This document shows, one piece after another, positions 22,041-33,345 of a DNA stretch of 64,000 bases (positions within the stretch are counted from its first letter, which is position 1; each line of letters begins with the position of its first letter). Below the pieces are notes generated by a model. The model was not told the DNA's origin. It searched no databases and was given only the letters and a program-made list of their open reading frames with translations. Source of the DNA: Apoderus coryli (taxonomy: Eukaryota; Arthropoda; Insecta; Coleoptera; Attelabidae); NCBI GenBank assembly GCA_911728435.2, contig OU452200.1, forward strand, positions 1,054,001-1,118,000. Direction: 5' to 3'. The translations under genes were made by a program, and so were the position numbers.

Positions 22041-23365
22041 AACTATGTCACATTTTCTAACCTATGCTAAGCCACCATCTTTCAAGAGCTATATAACTCC
22101 TTTCGGAAGCAATTTCGCATTAGAAGTTTGACGTCGAATTGCCATGAAATCCACTCTAGAATTTGTGGATTTTGTTTGGTTCATTAGTTTCTGCACACCC
22201 TGCATAGGGGAAATCTTCCCAGTAACTTGCAGAGTTGCAGTCATTGAAAGATGAACCATTTGTAGAATTATACATGACAAAACTCCTTAGATTGTTTTAG
22301 TTAAGAGTTGTAGAAACACAAAATGTCTTGAAAAAAATAATAGACATCAATGCCAAGTTGGAATCTTCATTACTCAAAGATATCGTAAGATTGTGGCAAC
22401 AAAATTTAACCAGCCTTTCGAGAAAAACTGTCAGGACAGTAAACACTGACAAAACCAACTGTATAAAGAAAAGTTGAATTAATCTAATGTTCCAAAATCT
22501 AAATTCCGCCAGATATTCAGGAACTTGGAAACTTTGCAATCATTATATAAAAGAGTTGAACTAAATATCGGATTCTACCGAAAGAACTTCTTAAATTGAG
22601 CTTATATGCGGTGACTGGGAAGCTCGCTCAGATAAGAGCAACCTTTCTGTTATCTGAAATTTTTCCCCTCAAGATATCTTTAGAATGTGGCTAAGATGAT
22701 ATCCAGCACTAAGTATGAACTAGTTGACAAATTCGTAAGGGAACTCCCGAAATTAGACATATTTGTGGGAAGTTGGTTAAATCGTCTTTACTCGAAGATA
22801 TCCAACTAGCATAAAAATTTGTTCAGCCTTGACACTAACTAGCAGCAAGTATAATGTCTCAAAATAACTACCTGAGTAAACTTCAGGAAGTCCAGTAAAC
22901 CAGTTTGTCTAACTGAAAACCTGCCAACTTGGTTGATTCTTCTTTACCTGGAGATATAATACGATTGTGCCAAAGAAGAAATCAGCTCCCCGCCGCGAGC
23001 TATAATAGATCAAAAACATCACAAAAATCGTCGGGTAATTCGCGGGGGAATTTTGGTGTAAACTCCTCAGGAATTAGTGAAGAATTAAGAGAAATCAAAC
23101 AGATATAGGAATTTCTTGAGGAATTAGAAGGGAAATATAGGGGAGTTAGCAGTATATCGTCAAATGCGTTACCTACTTATTTGACTAGCTGCACTATAGT
23201 AGGCTAAACTTCAACTCGGCATTTCAAAGTTTATTTAGTATTTTTTGGTAGGTACTTATTTATTACAGTAAGCAAATTATTTGATTCAGTAAATTTAGAT
23301 GTCGAAAATCGCCATGTATATTTTGCATACCTTTAGGAAATAAATTGATAAAACTTACGGAGTAC
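22041..23365. other. No gene; possible old tandem repeat at about 22355-22970
   Basis: Strings like aagttgg...ctcaaagatatc recur at 22355, 22770 and 22926 (spacing 415 and 156), with a weaker one near 22660 (ctcaagatatc). They suggest an old, diverged repeat of about 156 bp. No coding signal. Confidence 0.35.
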
Positions 23366-23530
23366 ATTAAGTTTCTGGGCATTTAATTGAATAAGGATTT
23401 GGATTGGTCGATGCACATAGCAAAGACTGTTAGAAAACAGAAGTCGGTGAGCTATGCACTTCAAGTTGTTGGTAGGTACATGAATGAAAGGAATCTTAAG
23501 ATCATGTTGCATTATCGATCATGCTGAGAA
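23366..23530 (+). pseudogene. Small LINE fragment
   Basis: One frame reads EYIKFLGI, a stop, then LNKDLDWSMHIAKTVRKQKS and VSYALQVVGRYMNERNLKIM. This matches the linker after the palm in LINE reverse transcriptases (V-K-F-L-G-I...W-x-x-H-I). It is truncated on both sides. Confidence 0.65.
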
Positions 23531-24759
23531 TTATTAAAAATGTTGATTCTCCTCTTCAAAAAATTAAATTTGTGTTGGAATCAACCCTTGATTTTTTTTA
23601 TATCGATTCTAAATCCCAACCTAACTGATTAACATTAATTAAAACCCCTGGCTAATTACATTACATTAATTAGAAACTAGAATACTATTTTACTTTAGAT
23701 ATTAAATTTAAACAAATATTTTTCTCTAACACATCATTTATTGTACAAAAAATAAATAATTAACAAAACATAATATTTATAATAACATTGAAAATATCCT
23801 ATTAGGGTCACAACTAATTTTAAATTAATGGTGAATTCACCATTAATTTAAAATAGGTATAACAAAATACTAATTACCATAAATTTACCTGCAACATTTT
23901 AATAATATTCAGACATAAATTCGTTATTTTTGGTATAAAATTTCACGGAAATAATAATCGTTTGGATGAGATAAATAATAAGAGTGCTCGGATGTATGCT
24001 CATAAACAAGATTTTAGTTAGTAGTCAACTATCGAGTATATAAGAGCGTTCGCAGAATCCTGCGATGTGTTTTTTTAATGAAAAATGGTGGGTTATTAAA
24101 CGTATCAATGAGTCAAGCAATGAAAAATTTATTTAGGAAACGGTTATGGTTATTGAGATTCCTTTAATTCTACTTGATCAAGAATGTGTATATTATTAAA
24201 ATAATTTTTCAGATTCAGATGACTCCAGGTGACTCAAATTTGCTTTACATACTAAAGAAAATAAAATTTCTAAATCAGTTTATCAAATATCATTCATTTT
24301 GGTATTTTACAATTTTCCGCACTATGAAAGCATCTATAAATAATGTAAGAAAACTTTTTGTTTTATAATTATTTTTTAATAGTTTTTTTAAATAACAATT
24401 TCTTCGAAAGGTAAATTAAAGATTTGCATTTAAAAATATCAAAAACGTTTTTGGTCAATCAAAAACAGCGCCAGGCTAATTCGTTTGATTTTTATAATAA
24501 TTAAAGACATGAATTTATTGAAACTAAAGGAAAAATATTATTAAAAATTAAATCAAATCATATTTATTGGGGACGGGGAGTTCTATAGAACAAAATATTT
24601 GATTGTGCACTATTTTGATTCACACAAAGAAAGATATTATAGACCTCATCTTCCAAATTCCGTATTGAAATGAAACAAAACAAAAATAGATTTAATTTTG
24701 TGTTGTATATAATTGGTTGATGTACAATCCATTTTACGTTTTATTTTTATTATTAAGTA
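23531..24759. other. No gene; contains a perfect palindrome
   Basis: Very AT-rich. The palindrome at 23817-23854 is listed separately. A tatataagag string at 24036 could be a chance TATA box; nothing downstream supports a gene. Confidence 0.45.
23817..23854. repeat. Perfect 38-bp palindrome
   Basis: Two 19-base arms meet without a loop at 23835/23836, around the centre ggtgaattcacc. Every base pairs. It lies in otherwise featureless AT-rich DNA. Confidence 0.9.
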
Positions 24760-25064
24760 CATTTTCAAAACTTAGCGACTTTCGCAACACAACTTCAAAA
24801 CTTAGCGACTTTCGCAACACATTTTCAAAACTTAGTGACTTTTGCTCTCAACTTGTGACTTTCGCATTACAACGTCCACATTTAGCGACTTTCGCTTTCA
24901 ATTTGCGACTTCCGCAATACAACTTCAAAACTTAGCGACTTTTGCTTTCAATTTGCGACTTTCGCAATACAACATCACAACTTAGCGACTTTCGCAACAC
25001 AACTCCAAAACTTAGCGACTTTCGCTTTCAATTTGCGACTTTCACAATACAACTTCAAAACTAG
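24760..25064. repeat. Minisatellite, unit about 25-29 bp in 50-bp dimers
   Basis: The core cttagcgactttcgc recurs about seven times. It alternates with a variant core tcaatttgcgactttcgc, and the links are either aacacaacttcaaaa or aatacaacttcaaaa. The clearest higher period is 50 bp. The array starts with short 29-bp units and ends with the dimeric form. Confidence 0.9.
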
Positions 25065-25945
25065 CACAGTAGTTATTATTTATAGAATTAAGTATCAATA
25101 CATATCCACATGTTTGTTAAATGCTGCTGAACGAATAGAGGGGGACAAAGTTTTATAAAATTCGTATGTAGACATAAAAAGCGCTACTCAAATGTCTTAT
25201 TGCAACAGCATCCAGCGAAGTACCTACGTAATGTATACGCACCAATTCTTTAAACCAATAACTCTTTATCTTTCGTGTCTGTTCAGTTTTTGCTCTATTT
25301 TTCATTAAACAAAAACAGTGTTTAATGCGCCTGTTAGGGTGGTATTTAAAATTGTATGTTTTTATTCGGCAGCGATCGAAAAGATCTTGATATCGAGATT
25401 AGATAAATCGAGCAGCATAAGAAGAAGTGGAGAAGAAATACGAAACAATGCCGGGATTTATATTGCTCTACTACTTTATCGACTGGACTCTTGATTTTAA
25501 TTGGGCCTTTTAAAAGAGTGTCTCTGAGACATGTTTAGCTTCTATGGTTGATTTTTAGTTTGGTTAGGTAAAATATAAGGTATTTTAAGAGAAAATAGTT
25601 GAATTACTAATTATATCTATTCGAACAATTTTAAAGACATACATTCTTTGGAGGTGTTCAACACTGCCAAGCTACGTACGAGGGCCACTATTTGTACCAG
25701 GTGTCCCAACTAAATAACGGATTATTTTGAAAACGACAGTTGCGTTTCAAAATATAATAAAATATTAATATAAACTGAGGTTTTGGCAACATTTAGGGCA
25801 GGCGATTAGGAGAGTTTCAGCTGGCTGTTATGCTTTGAGGGTTGTGAAACTGAAAGATCGGAAAGTTTTGGGGTGACGCAACCGATTTTTTTTTTGAAAA
25901 TAGAACTTATAATTAAAAGATTTTAATGAAGTAGTCCATGATATT
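25065..25945. other. No gene; tiny LINE scrap at 25799-25850
   Basis: At 25799 the plus strand reads AIRRVSAGCYALRVV, similar to KKVSSGCYALRVV in the LINE at 39800-41150. The rest shows no feature. Confidence 0.45.
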
Positions 25946-27700
25946 TATTTATTTATTTAAGATACACTGCCCAGACAGATAAATAATCCAATTAAAGGGC
26001 AGGAAAAATTACAGTAAATTCTTAATATCTAACACTAAATTTATATTCTAAGAAATATATTTTTATACAAGACAAAGTTGAATTAAAAATATCAATTTGC
26101 TCGGACACAGAGTTACAAGTATGGCACATAAAATATAAAGGGGAACGCAACAACAAATTAGTACGCGGGGCCGGAAAGTAAAATACGATTCCGTTATTAC
26201 GTGTACGTAGATTTGGGACACAAAAAGGAATCTGGCTTAAAAACTCTGGACAGTCAAGAAGTCCATTAATAATCTTAAAGAGCAACACTAGAGCGGAATA
26301 TTCTCTCCGAGTATTTAATGATACTAGATTAAAACGGTTTAACAGAATATCATGAGGAAATCCAATGGATGGATAAACCCCATCAACCTGAAACCACAGC
26401 AACTTGGCAAAACGACGCTGGATGCGCTCAATATTATTCATATGTATGGCATACATAGGAATCCATACTACAGATGCATATTCCAGTTTAGATCTGACAA
26501 ATGCGTTGAAAAGAACAATGAGAGTTTGAGGTGTCACAAACTCTTTCGAATTGTGCACAATAAAACCCAGAGATCTATAAGATGCTGAAACTATATTATT
26601 GTAATGATTAGTAAAGCTCAGTTTACCATCAAACCAAACACCTAAATCTTTAAACTCATCACAAGTTGTTAATGGACTATTATTTATACAATATGAAAAT
26701 TTGACAGGGTTTATTTTCCGTGTATAGGAAACACTAAAACATTTATCAATATTCAGAGAAAGATTATTACGGACACACCACTCAAATGCAACATTTAAAT
26801 CGTCCTGAAGATGAGAACAATCTTCAGTACTATTAATGTTAGAATATACTTTGAAGTCGTCAGCATATAATAACGAACTATTTGTCAAGCCACTAGAAAT
26901 ATCATCGATAAAACACAGGAACAACAATGGTCCAAGGACAGCGCCCTGGGGAACACCAGATGCCACTTTAAAATTTGCGGAACGAAATCCTCGACTTTCC
27001 ACATACTGAAATCTATCCTTCAGATACGACTTCAAAAGCAGCAGTAAATTATACGATAGTCCATAACGACACAGTTTACGCAGTAGAATACCGTGATCAA
27101 GTCTATCAAAGGCTTTAGAAAAATCAGTGTAGATTACATCTATCTGACCCCCGTTATCAAGTCGCTCAGTTAAAAACTGTGTTAAAACCAATAAATTAGT
27201 TGACGTAGAACGACCGGGAAAAAGCCATGTTGTACCGATGAAATCTGACGCCGAACATGGTTCATAATAATATCATGGAGCACAAATTCAAAAACTTTAG
27301 AAAAACACGACTGTATGGAAATTGGTCTATAATTTGAAATATCCTGTTTATCTCCCTTCTTATGAACCGGCGATTTCCAATCAGAGGGGAAACTACACGA
27401 TCGCAAAGAAACATTGAATATTGTACACAATGGTTTAGCAAACACAGTGACACAATCCCTAATTACAAAAGATGGTATACCATCAGGACCCGATGTAAAT
27501 TTAGCTTTTAACCTTCTCAAAGCTCCATAGACCTCCGTCTCAGTAATCACACGATCCGGTAAATGAGACACATTCACAACATCAAACAATCCCTGATCAA
27601 TATCAAATGCCTGAGATGCAACGTATGATGTGTGAAATTTATTGACAAGTTCCTGCGGATCATCAATATTATTACCATAGTAAGTCATACTACCAGGCAA
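25946..27700 (-). mobile_element. Jockey/CR1-like LINE, 5'-truncated, almost intact RT
   Basis: On the minus strand the protein runs from LPGSMTYYGNNIDDPQELVN through FTSGPDGIPSFVIRDC, NYRPISIQSCFSKVFE and QHGFFP to a second frame with YTDFSKAFDRLDH, SGVPQGAVLGPLLFL, LLYADDFKVY and a full C-terminal region ending near 26022. The catalytic YADD is preserved. I see one base missing after QHGFFP (near 27219), which splits the frame, and a short deletion between SDWK and SPVHKKGD. The 3' end has a TTTA repeat at about 25946-25960. It is the same family as 49788-51640, with which it shares the end sequence tgccc...aattgga. Confidence 0.92.
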
Positions 27701-27867
27701 TCAATACTTCATAGATTTTAATATCTCCTACAAATCAATTTTGAGCAGAAATTTGGGTAATGCCTGAACAATGCCTCTGGGAACTTGATCTTTCGGTGAC
27801 ATCTCATCTCATTTCATTCTCTTGGTGCGTTTGAAGTTGATCCAAACCACATGAAATTGTTCTGAGG

Positions 27868-28775
27868 GCAAAATAATAATAATAATAATAAATGCCTTTA
27901 TTAAACAAATAAAAAATAACCAACATAGTTGCTCTCATACAACCACCCCATTATACTTAATAATTCATTGATATAATGAAACGAAATTACAAATACAAAA
28001 CAAACAAAAAATCATAATTTAGCTATGAAAATATATCAGTCATATTCCACTCAGGCCTCTGCAAGCAAACAAATGCATTTTAAATTTGCGATGGAACACC
28101 GTTAAGCTGGGAGATGATTTAATATCAGCGGGGATGCCATTAAATAGTTAATGGCATCCCAGCTTAACGGTGTTCCATAACTTAAACTAATTTAGTAGCG
28201 CCGTAGCTAAAAGATCTGGTAAAAGTAGCAGAGCCGTGTCTGGGAACACGAAACAAATCACGGTTTCTCGTTGGACGAACATGGATAGAGGAATTTCTAT
28301 GAAGATTCTCAACTAAATACCTTGGTTCATTCTGTGAAAGAATTTTATAAATAAGTTTACCAAAATGCAGGCGAAATCTTTCATCAAAACCTAACCACTT
28401 GGACCGGACCATTGCCGTGGTTATGTGATCAAACTTCCTTAAACCAAAACAAAAGCGCAAGCAACCATTCTGAATCCTCTGCAATCTGTCCCTGTCCCTC
28501 TGAACCGATGCCGGCCAATACACTACATTGCAGTAGTTCAGGAAGGAAAGAACCAGCGCATCACAAAGTCTCAATCTAATATCAACAGACAAAATGTCCT
28601 TGTACACATCTAAGCTTGAAGAAGCATTTCTGGATCAAGCCAGACACATGAATATCAAATCTAAGTTCATGATCAAAATGTACACCCAGATTTTTTGCAT
28701 GGTTAGTAGTAGGTAAAACGCAATTATTTAATTTAACTATAAATCTGGGATCATCAACAATAGCATTTTTATTAT
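27868..28775 (-). mobile_element. CR1-like LINE 3' part with foldback scar
   Basis: The minus strand reads IVDDPRFIVKLNNCVLPTTN, NLGVHFDHELRFDIHV, then an open frame 28607-28182 with FLNYCNVVYWPASVQRDRDR, LRKFDHITTAMVRSKWLGFD and RDLFRVPRHGSATFTRSFSY, and finally FNGIPADIKSSPSLTVFH and RKFKMHLF near 28040. This is the thumb and C-terminal end of a CR1-like protein. The 3' tail is the AAT run at 27868-27890. The coding end is interrupted at 28148-28178 by an inverted copy of its own downstream sequence. Catalytic domains are missing. Confidence 0.85.
28091..28178. repeat. Two-step foldback inverted repeat inside a LINE
   Basis: 28091-28112 is exactly complementary to 28157-28178 (22 bp). 28131-28143 is exactly complementary to 28148-28160 (13 bp) across a 4-base loop. 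The short right-hand segment is thus a reverse-complement patchwork of both left pieces, skipping 28113-28130, with ggga shared at the jump point. Confidence 0.95.
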
Positions 28776-29852
28776 TATTTTATTTTCTCTTACCTATTTT
28801 TATTTCGCAGAGAGTATAACAAAAGAAATCTATGAGTTAATATTCCAGAGACATTTGCTTAAGGAATATTAAATTTTGCAACATTTATCTTTGGAAATTT
28901 CAATGAAATTCAGAATTATGTGCATCCATATGTAGGTACTGATTCCAATTTAAACATGATGCCAGAACAGAAGAAATGTAATGAAAACAACATGAATTCT
29001 TGTAATCTGAAACAACTAGTTGTACATCATTTACTGATATTTCTGTGTTGTTCGTTTGGAGACATCCTGTTGAAAAAAACATTACTAACTGTTATTTTTT
29101 CTTTATTCCTTCAAGAGAGACAATCGCCGCGCTACATTTTTACCGTGTACCTCGTTATATACACGTTTTATTTACCATCCGAAAACAGAACACTGATGTG
29201 TACAAATGTTGGAACTTGGAATAAATAAAATCAAATATGGCAGAGAATGAACATAATAGGAATTACTAATAAATCTGACTTGTTGTCTTTTATCCAAAAT
29301 TCATAAGATGGTGATTTTTCGACCATTCACAACTTACATTTGTGTATCGATAAATACCGGGATCAATCTAATCATAGTTCTCGTCGTAGCAAAATATCTG
29401 GGTAGGGTAAAATCCAAAATTATGCCCAAAGACCTGGGATTTGAGTCATCGACGTTTGCAGCTTTTATCCAGTGAATGACTGCTGGTGAGGGAAGACGCT
29501 GGAACTCCACCACTCCTGGCACAAAATTGTAGAAAAAATTGCAGGGTGTCTAGAAACTGAACTGACAGATGAAGACAGCAGATTCTATAGGGATGACTTC
29601 ATGCTGATTAACAAAAAGTGCTTTCCAGAGGAACTACATAACTCTTCAAAGGGGGCATATTGAAACATTAAATATAAAATATTGGGGGTCTATATGGCAA
29701 AAACTTATGATAATTTATACAAGCTGTCCACAAACTGAACTTACAAACGAAGAAAGTGCATTCTAGGGGTCTAACTAATCATCATCCATAATCAGCATTC
29801 ATTCGCTAATGAGTTGGAATTAATCCAACTCAGGGTAATCTGTTGTAAACCC
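28776..29852. other. No gene recognised
   Basis: Frames at 28920-29228 (plus) and 29334-29522 (minus) have no domain I can name. Nothing else is supported. Confidence 0.45.
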
Positions 29853-29911
29853 TAAGATGGGTACAAACCGATCATCGAGCCGCAAGTTTTGTCTTAAAAT
29901 TGACAACCTAA
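29853..29911 (-). repeat. Probable 3' remainder of the RTE-like LINE
   Basis: Matches 4727-4780. The minus strand reads about NFKTKLAAR, a stop, then SVCTHLRV, faintly like the C-terminal cysteine/histidine motif of RTE-type LINE proteins. It would be the piece of the host LINE left beyond the R1-like insertion. Tentative. Confidence 0.4.
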
Positions 29912-30694
29912 CAACCACCATTTGTAGATTGTGGACTGTTTTTCGGAGTCATTTAGGCGGTTTGGCCTCCCCTCACTTCGACCTGCAGAAGATCTTTTGT
30001 GAATTGCCCAGCTGTCCCACACTTTTCATAAAGTTGATGATTTCTCTGGGGGCTAAATTTCTTGCCTCGTCAGGTGTTAGGGTCACCCCTCCAAGGTGTT
30101 TTAGCCTTTTGCAGAAAAGTGCCATGCATTCGCAGAGCAGGTGTTCTGTTGTCTCTGTTGCGTCTTCGCAAAGCCGACAAGTGTCGTCCTCGGTTAGGCC
30201 CATCTTTTTGAGATGGTACTTCACTGGGTGGTGTCCCGTAAAAAGGCCTGTAATTCGCCTTAGGTCGCTTCTCTCCAGTTGGATAAGCTTCCCTGCGTTG
30301 GCCTCTGAAGGTTTGATAAACCTTTTTGATTGTCTTAGGCCTGGAGTGTTTCTCCAGTAGGACTTAAGTTGTTCCTTTTCCCATCTCCGAAGTTCTTCTT
30401 TCATATGGCTTTTTGGAAGGCCAAAGATGGGTTCCGGGCCGCAGAACGGAGCGCCCTCTTTTGCAAGTTGGTCCGCCGCTTCGTTCCCCTCTATGCCTTC
30501 ATGTCAGAGTAATATTTTTCCCCTGCGCTGCCAGTTGCTTTAGGGCCTGTTTGCATTCCCATGCTAGCTTTGACGTGAAGGTGTAAGACTTCAGTGCTTT
30601 TAACGCAGCTTGACTGTCTGACATAATATTAATCTGCCGTTCCGGGATGCCTCTCTGCAGGCATTCTTGAGCACAACGATTAATAACGTTGATC
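29912..30694 (-). pseudogene. R1/I-like LINE: RNase H and C-terminal zinc knuckle, nested
   Basis: The minus strand starts at INVINRCAQECLQRGIPERQ and keeps the RNase H strand IMSDSQAALKAL with its catalytic Asp. It then reaches HEGIEGNEAADQLAKE after a break near 30498, and an open frame 30404-29973 with SYWRNTPGLRQSKRFI and the cysteine motif CRLCEDATETTEHLLCEC. RNase H removes RNA from the DNA/RNA hybrid during retrotransposition. It begins abruptly at gatcaac and is fused in frame to an RTE-like sequence upstream. Its 3' untranslated part (ggccaaaccgcctaaa) matches the end of the copy at 33346-34375. Confidence 0.85.
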
Positions 30695-31985
30695 CTCATG
30701 TTGTCGACGCTGCTCTTCAAAAACTTGATGGCCCTTGTAATGGTACGTCTCCATCTCGGTCTGTCGTTCGCGATCTATTCCCAGGTGTTCTTCGCATCTA
30801 TGCCACACTTTTTTATGTTGGTTTTAAGAACATCCTTGTGTCTCTTTTTTTCTCTCCTCTCTGATTTCGTGAGACGACCTTCAGCTGTGAATAAAGAATT
30901 CTCTTTGGAAAGCGTTTCGTTGGCATGCGAATTACGTGGCCAGTCCATCGCAGCTGGCGCCTGACAGCCATCACCTCAATGCTAGTTGTTTCAGCTTCCT
31001 TCAGAATGCTGATGTTCCGTCGTCGGTCCTGCCATTTAAGTCCAAGAATTCTTCTTCTAAGACATTGTTGATAGTACTTCTCTAGGGTTTTTAAATGCAT
31101 CCCATAAGTGGTATAAGACTCACAGCTATACGTAAGGGTAGGAACTACAATACACTCGCCAGTTCTTCGAACGTCGATCCTCAGAAGGGCAAAAGATGCG
31201 CTTGCCCATCTTATACGATGCTGGGTTTCATCATCTTCGTCCAGCTTGCAGTCTACGTCTAAGGTTCAAGAGTCCGCCGCCAAATATGTAGACGATCTCT
31301 ATCCCCCCGGACAGTTCATCCTTAATAAGTTGAATGACCGTTACCACAAACATACTGATGATCTACTGAGATAGGCTATGTCGGTTCTGGGTCATTTCTT
31401 ATGAAAAATAACATGGGAAAACGCTAAGGTCCCAAAACCCTGAAAATGGCTCTTTTCAAGGCCCCGCGAGGTAAATGACATAAACGATGTAAAGGCCATA
31501 GCGATGTAATTGACATAAAGGATGTAAATGACATAACAATGTAATCGACAGAAACGACGTTTATATTATCGTGAAGGTGTCGAAGTATCTGGATAAATTT
31601 CTGGAACATCCGTTAAGCGTCAATATCCTCCGCATAGCTTCGCGGTTAACAGAGTCGAACGCCTTGACAAGGTCTATAAAACCCATGTATAGGGGACGAT
31701 TTGGTAAAACATCGAGTGTTGCATTATCGACATTCATGTCCTTGTTTAGTAATTCCTGAAAATGTTCCTTCAATCGGGAACTAAGAGACGTGCCATCCCT
31801 GGTTTGCAGTGGCTTAACACTCGGTGAAGAAGAGCCGTAAATGATCTTAGTGACATGGAAGAAAGCTCTGGTGTTGTTGCTGTCGGCTACTTACATTTCG
31901 ATCGATTTAGCCGTCCACCACTGACTCTTCAGATATCGAGTTCTTCGCCATTTGCAAGAGATGCTTTTTTGATGTTGAGTTGAGG
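30695..31985 (-). pseudogene. RTE/L2-like LINE, reverse transcriptase and C-terminus, decayed
   Basis: Minus-strand reading: WWTAKSIEM, then NNTRAFFHVTKIIYGSSSP, the palm motif YMGFIDLVKAFDSVNREAMR and FIQILRHLHDN end near 31560. A short tandem repeat (31471-31560) and unrelated sequence then replace the catalytic core. The C-terminal part resumes with YGMHLKTLEKYYQQCLRRRI, LRWTGHVIRMPTKRFPKRI and DVLKTNIKKCGIDAKNTWE down to 30695, where the R1-like LINE begins. The missing YADD region makes it inactive. The R-W-T-G-H-V-x-R-M block is typical of this LINE type. Confidence 0.8.
31471..31560. repeat. Degenerate short tandem repeat, unit about 18-20 bp
   Basis: The motif gatgtaaatgacataaacg recurs with changes about five times (gatgtaaatgacata, gatgtaattgacata, aatgtaatcgacaga). 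It sits exactly where the LINE reverse transcriptase is interrupted. Confidence 0.7.
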
Positions 31986-33345
31986 TCATTTTGCCTCATG
32001 AGTTGATGTTAAACACAACGTCAAAGCGATATTATGACATATCAAATGATGGGTGATAACGACAGTAGCAGATGTTGAGGATTATAGAGCTAGAGGGTAT
32101 ATACACTTGTCGTACAGTGCTATAGGGACTTGGGACTCAACGTATATGAAGCCTGCTGAGACTGTTGGATTTAAAAATACTTATTTTTAGTAACCTAAGT
32201 TTGGACAGTCCCCTACAGCTAAACTTTTCTTCTATCAACTATTCTAAATATAAATATTTAAGAGCACTACACGATGTTTGTCACATGCTTTGTACATCAA
32301 AAATTCATTCAAATAATACAAAAAAAAAATGACACAAACGCCGGTAAATAGCAAATACACTATCTCTAGCAACAACTAACAATAAGTGCTATAGGATATG
32401 GGTAGTGCATACACAAGAGGTGCAGTTTGTAGTTGTGTTGTGTCGTTTTGCTATATGCCAGTCAGATACACATCGTAAATATTTTATAAATCCCATCCCG
32501 AAGACACTTTATACATTTTCGAAATGTATTTTTACTCCGTTCGTGTCTCGTTCTTTTTGGCATCAAGGGAAAACGAATGGCATCGACAACGCAATGTTAG
32601 GATCGATACAAGGGATGTTCAATAATTAAACACAAATTATGCTTATTTAGATTTTCCAAAAATGTTCTTCTTCTTTTTCTCTGAGCCTTAATTCGTGAAA
32701 AATAGAGACTATAGTGATCAGGGCAAGCGAGGCAATGCTATGCTATGTTAGTAGCTATATCGATCATTCTACTCACAGAGGAACGGTTTCAACAGCAAGC
32801 ATATATCATATTCTTGATTATTTTAAATTTATTTAATAAAAGTCTCAAAACCACACCCAAAATCATTTATTATTTGTCATCACATAAAACAACGTATTTC
32901 TAACAGCTCTTATTAACATTTCTCTTCTATCATATCTTGTTATCGTCTAATACTTCTCATTACTCATTACTGGTTCGGCCGTCCTTATTGTATCGAAAAC
33001 CAAAACCTGTTTGTCTGGTGTCACGTAGGCGAACCACGTCGGAATGTACTTTACAGGGGATGATTGCTAACATATCTGCGTAGAAATTCGATCCAAGGTT
33101 AGAGAGCCTTCTACCTTTAAAACTGGTGTATATCCGGGTTGATTAAAAAGTAGTGAATCAGATGATGTATGGTTTCTTGAGATAAAGAAGCTGTTATAAT
33201 CTCACATCCTATTGTTTCGAAACGAAACCGGACTTATTCCGACTTATGCCTTTGTGAATCTGGGGAATATGCCGACGGCATTATCAAGGAATGATCCTCG
33301 ACGGCGACCAGTAAAACGTTGGAACTATAAGATGAAGGGAGACTT
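31986..33345. other. No gene recognised
   Basis: Frames at 32405-32629 and 33212-33400 carry no domain I recognise. The second runs into the LINE that follows and is probably chance. Confidence 0.45.

Noticed and set aside
24036..24046. TATA box tatataagag
   Set aside because: AT-rich context makes it likely by chance and no transcript structure follows.
29857..30360. Plus-strand frame of 167 codons
   Set aside because: It is antisense to the minus-strand R1-like LINE, which has clear RNase H and cysteine motifs.
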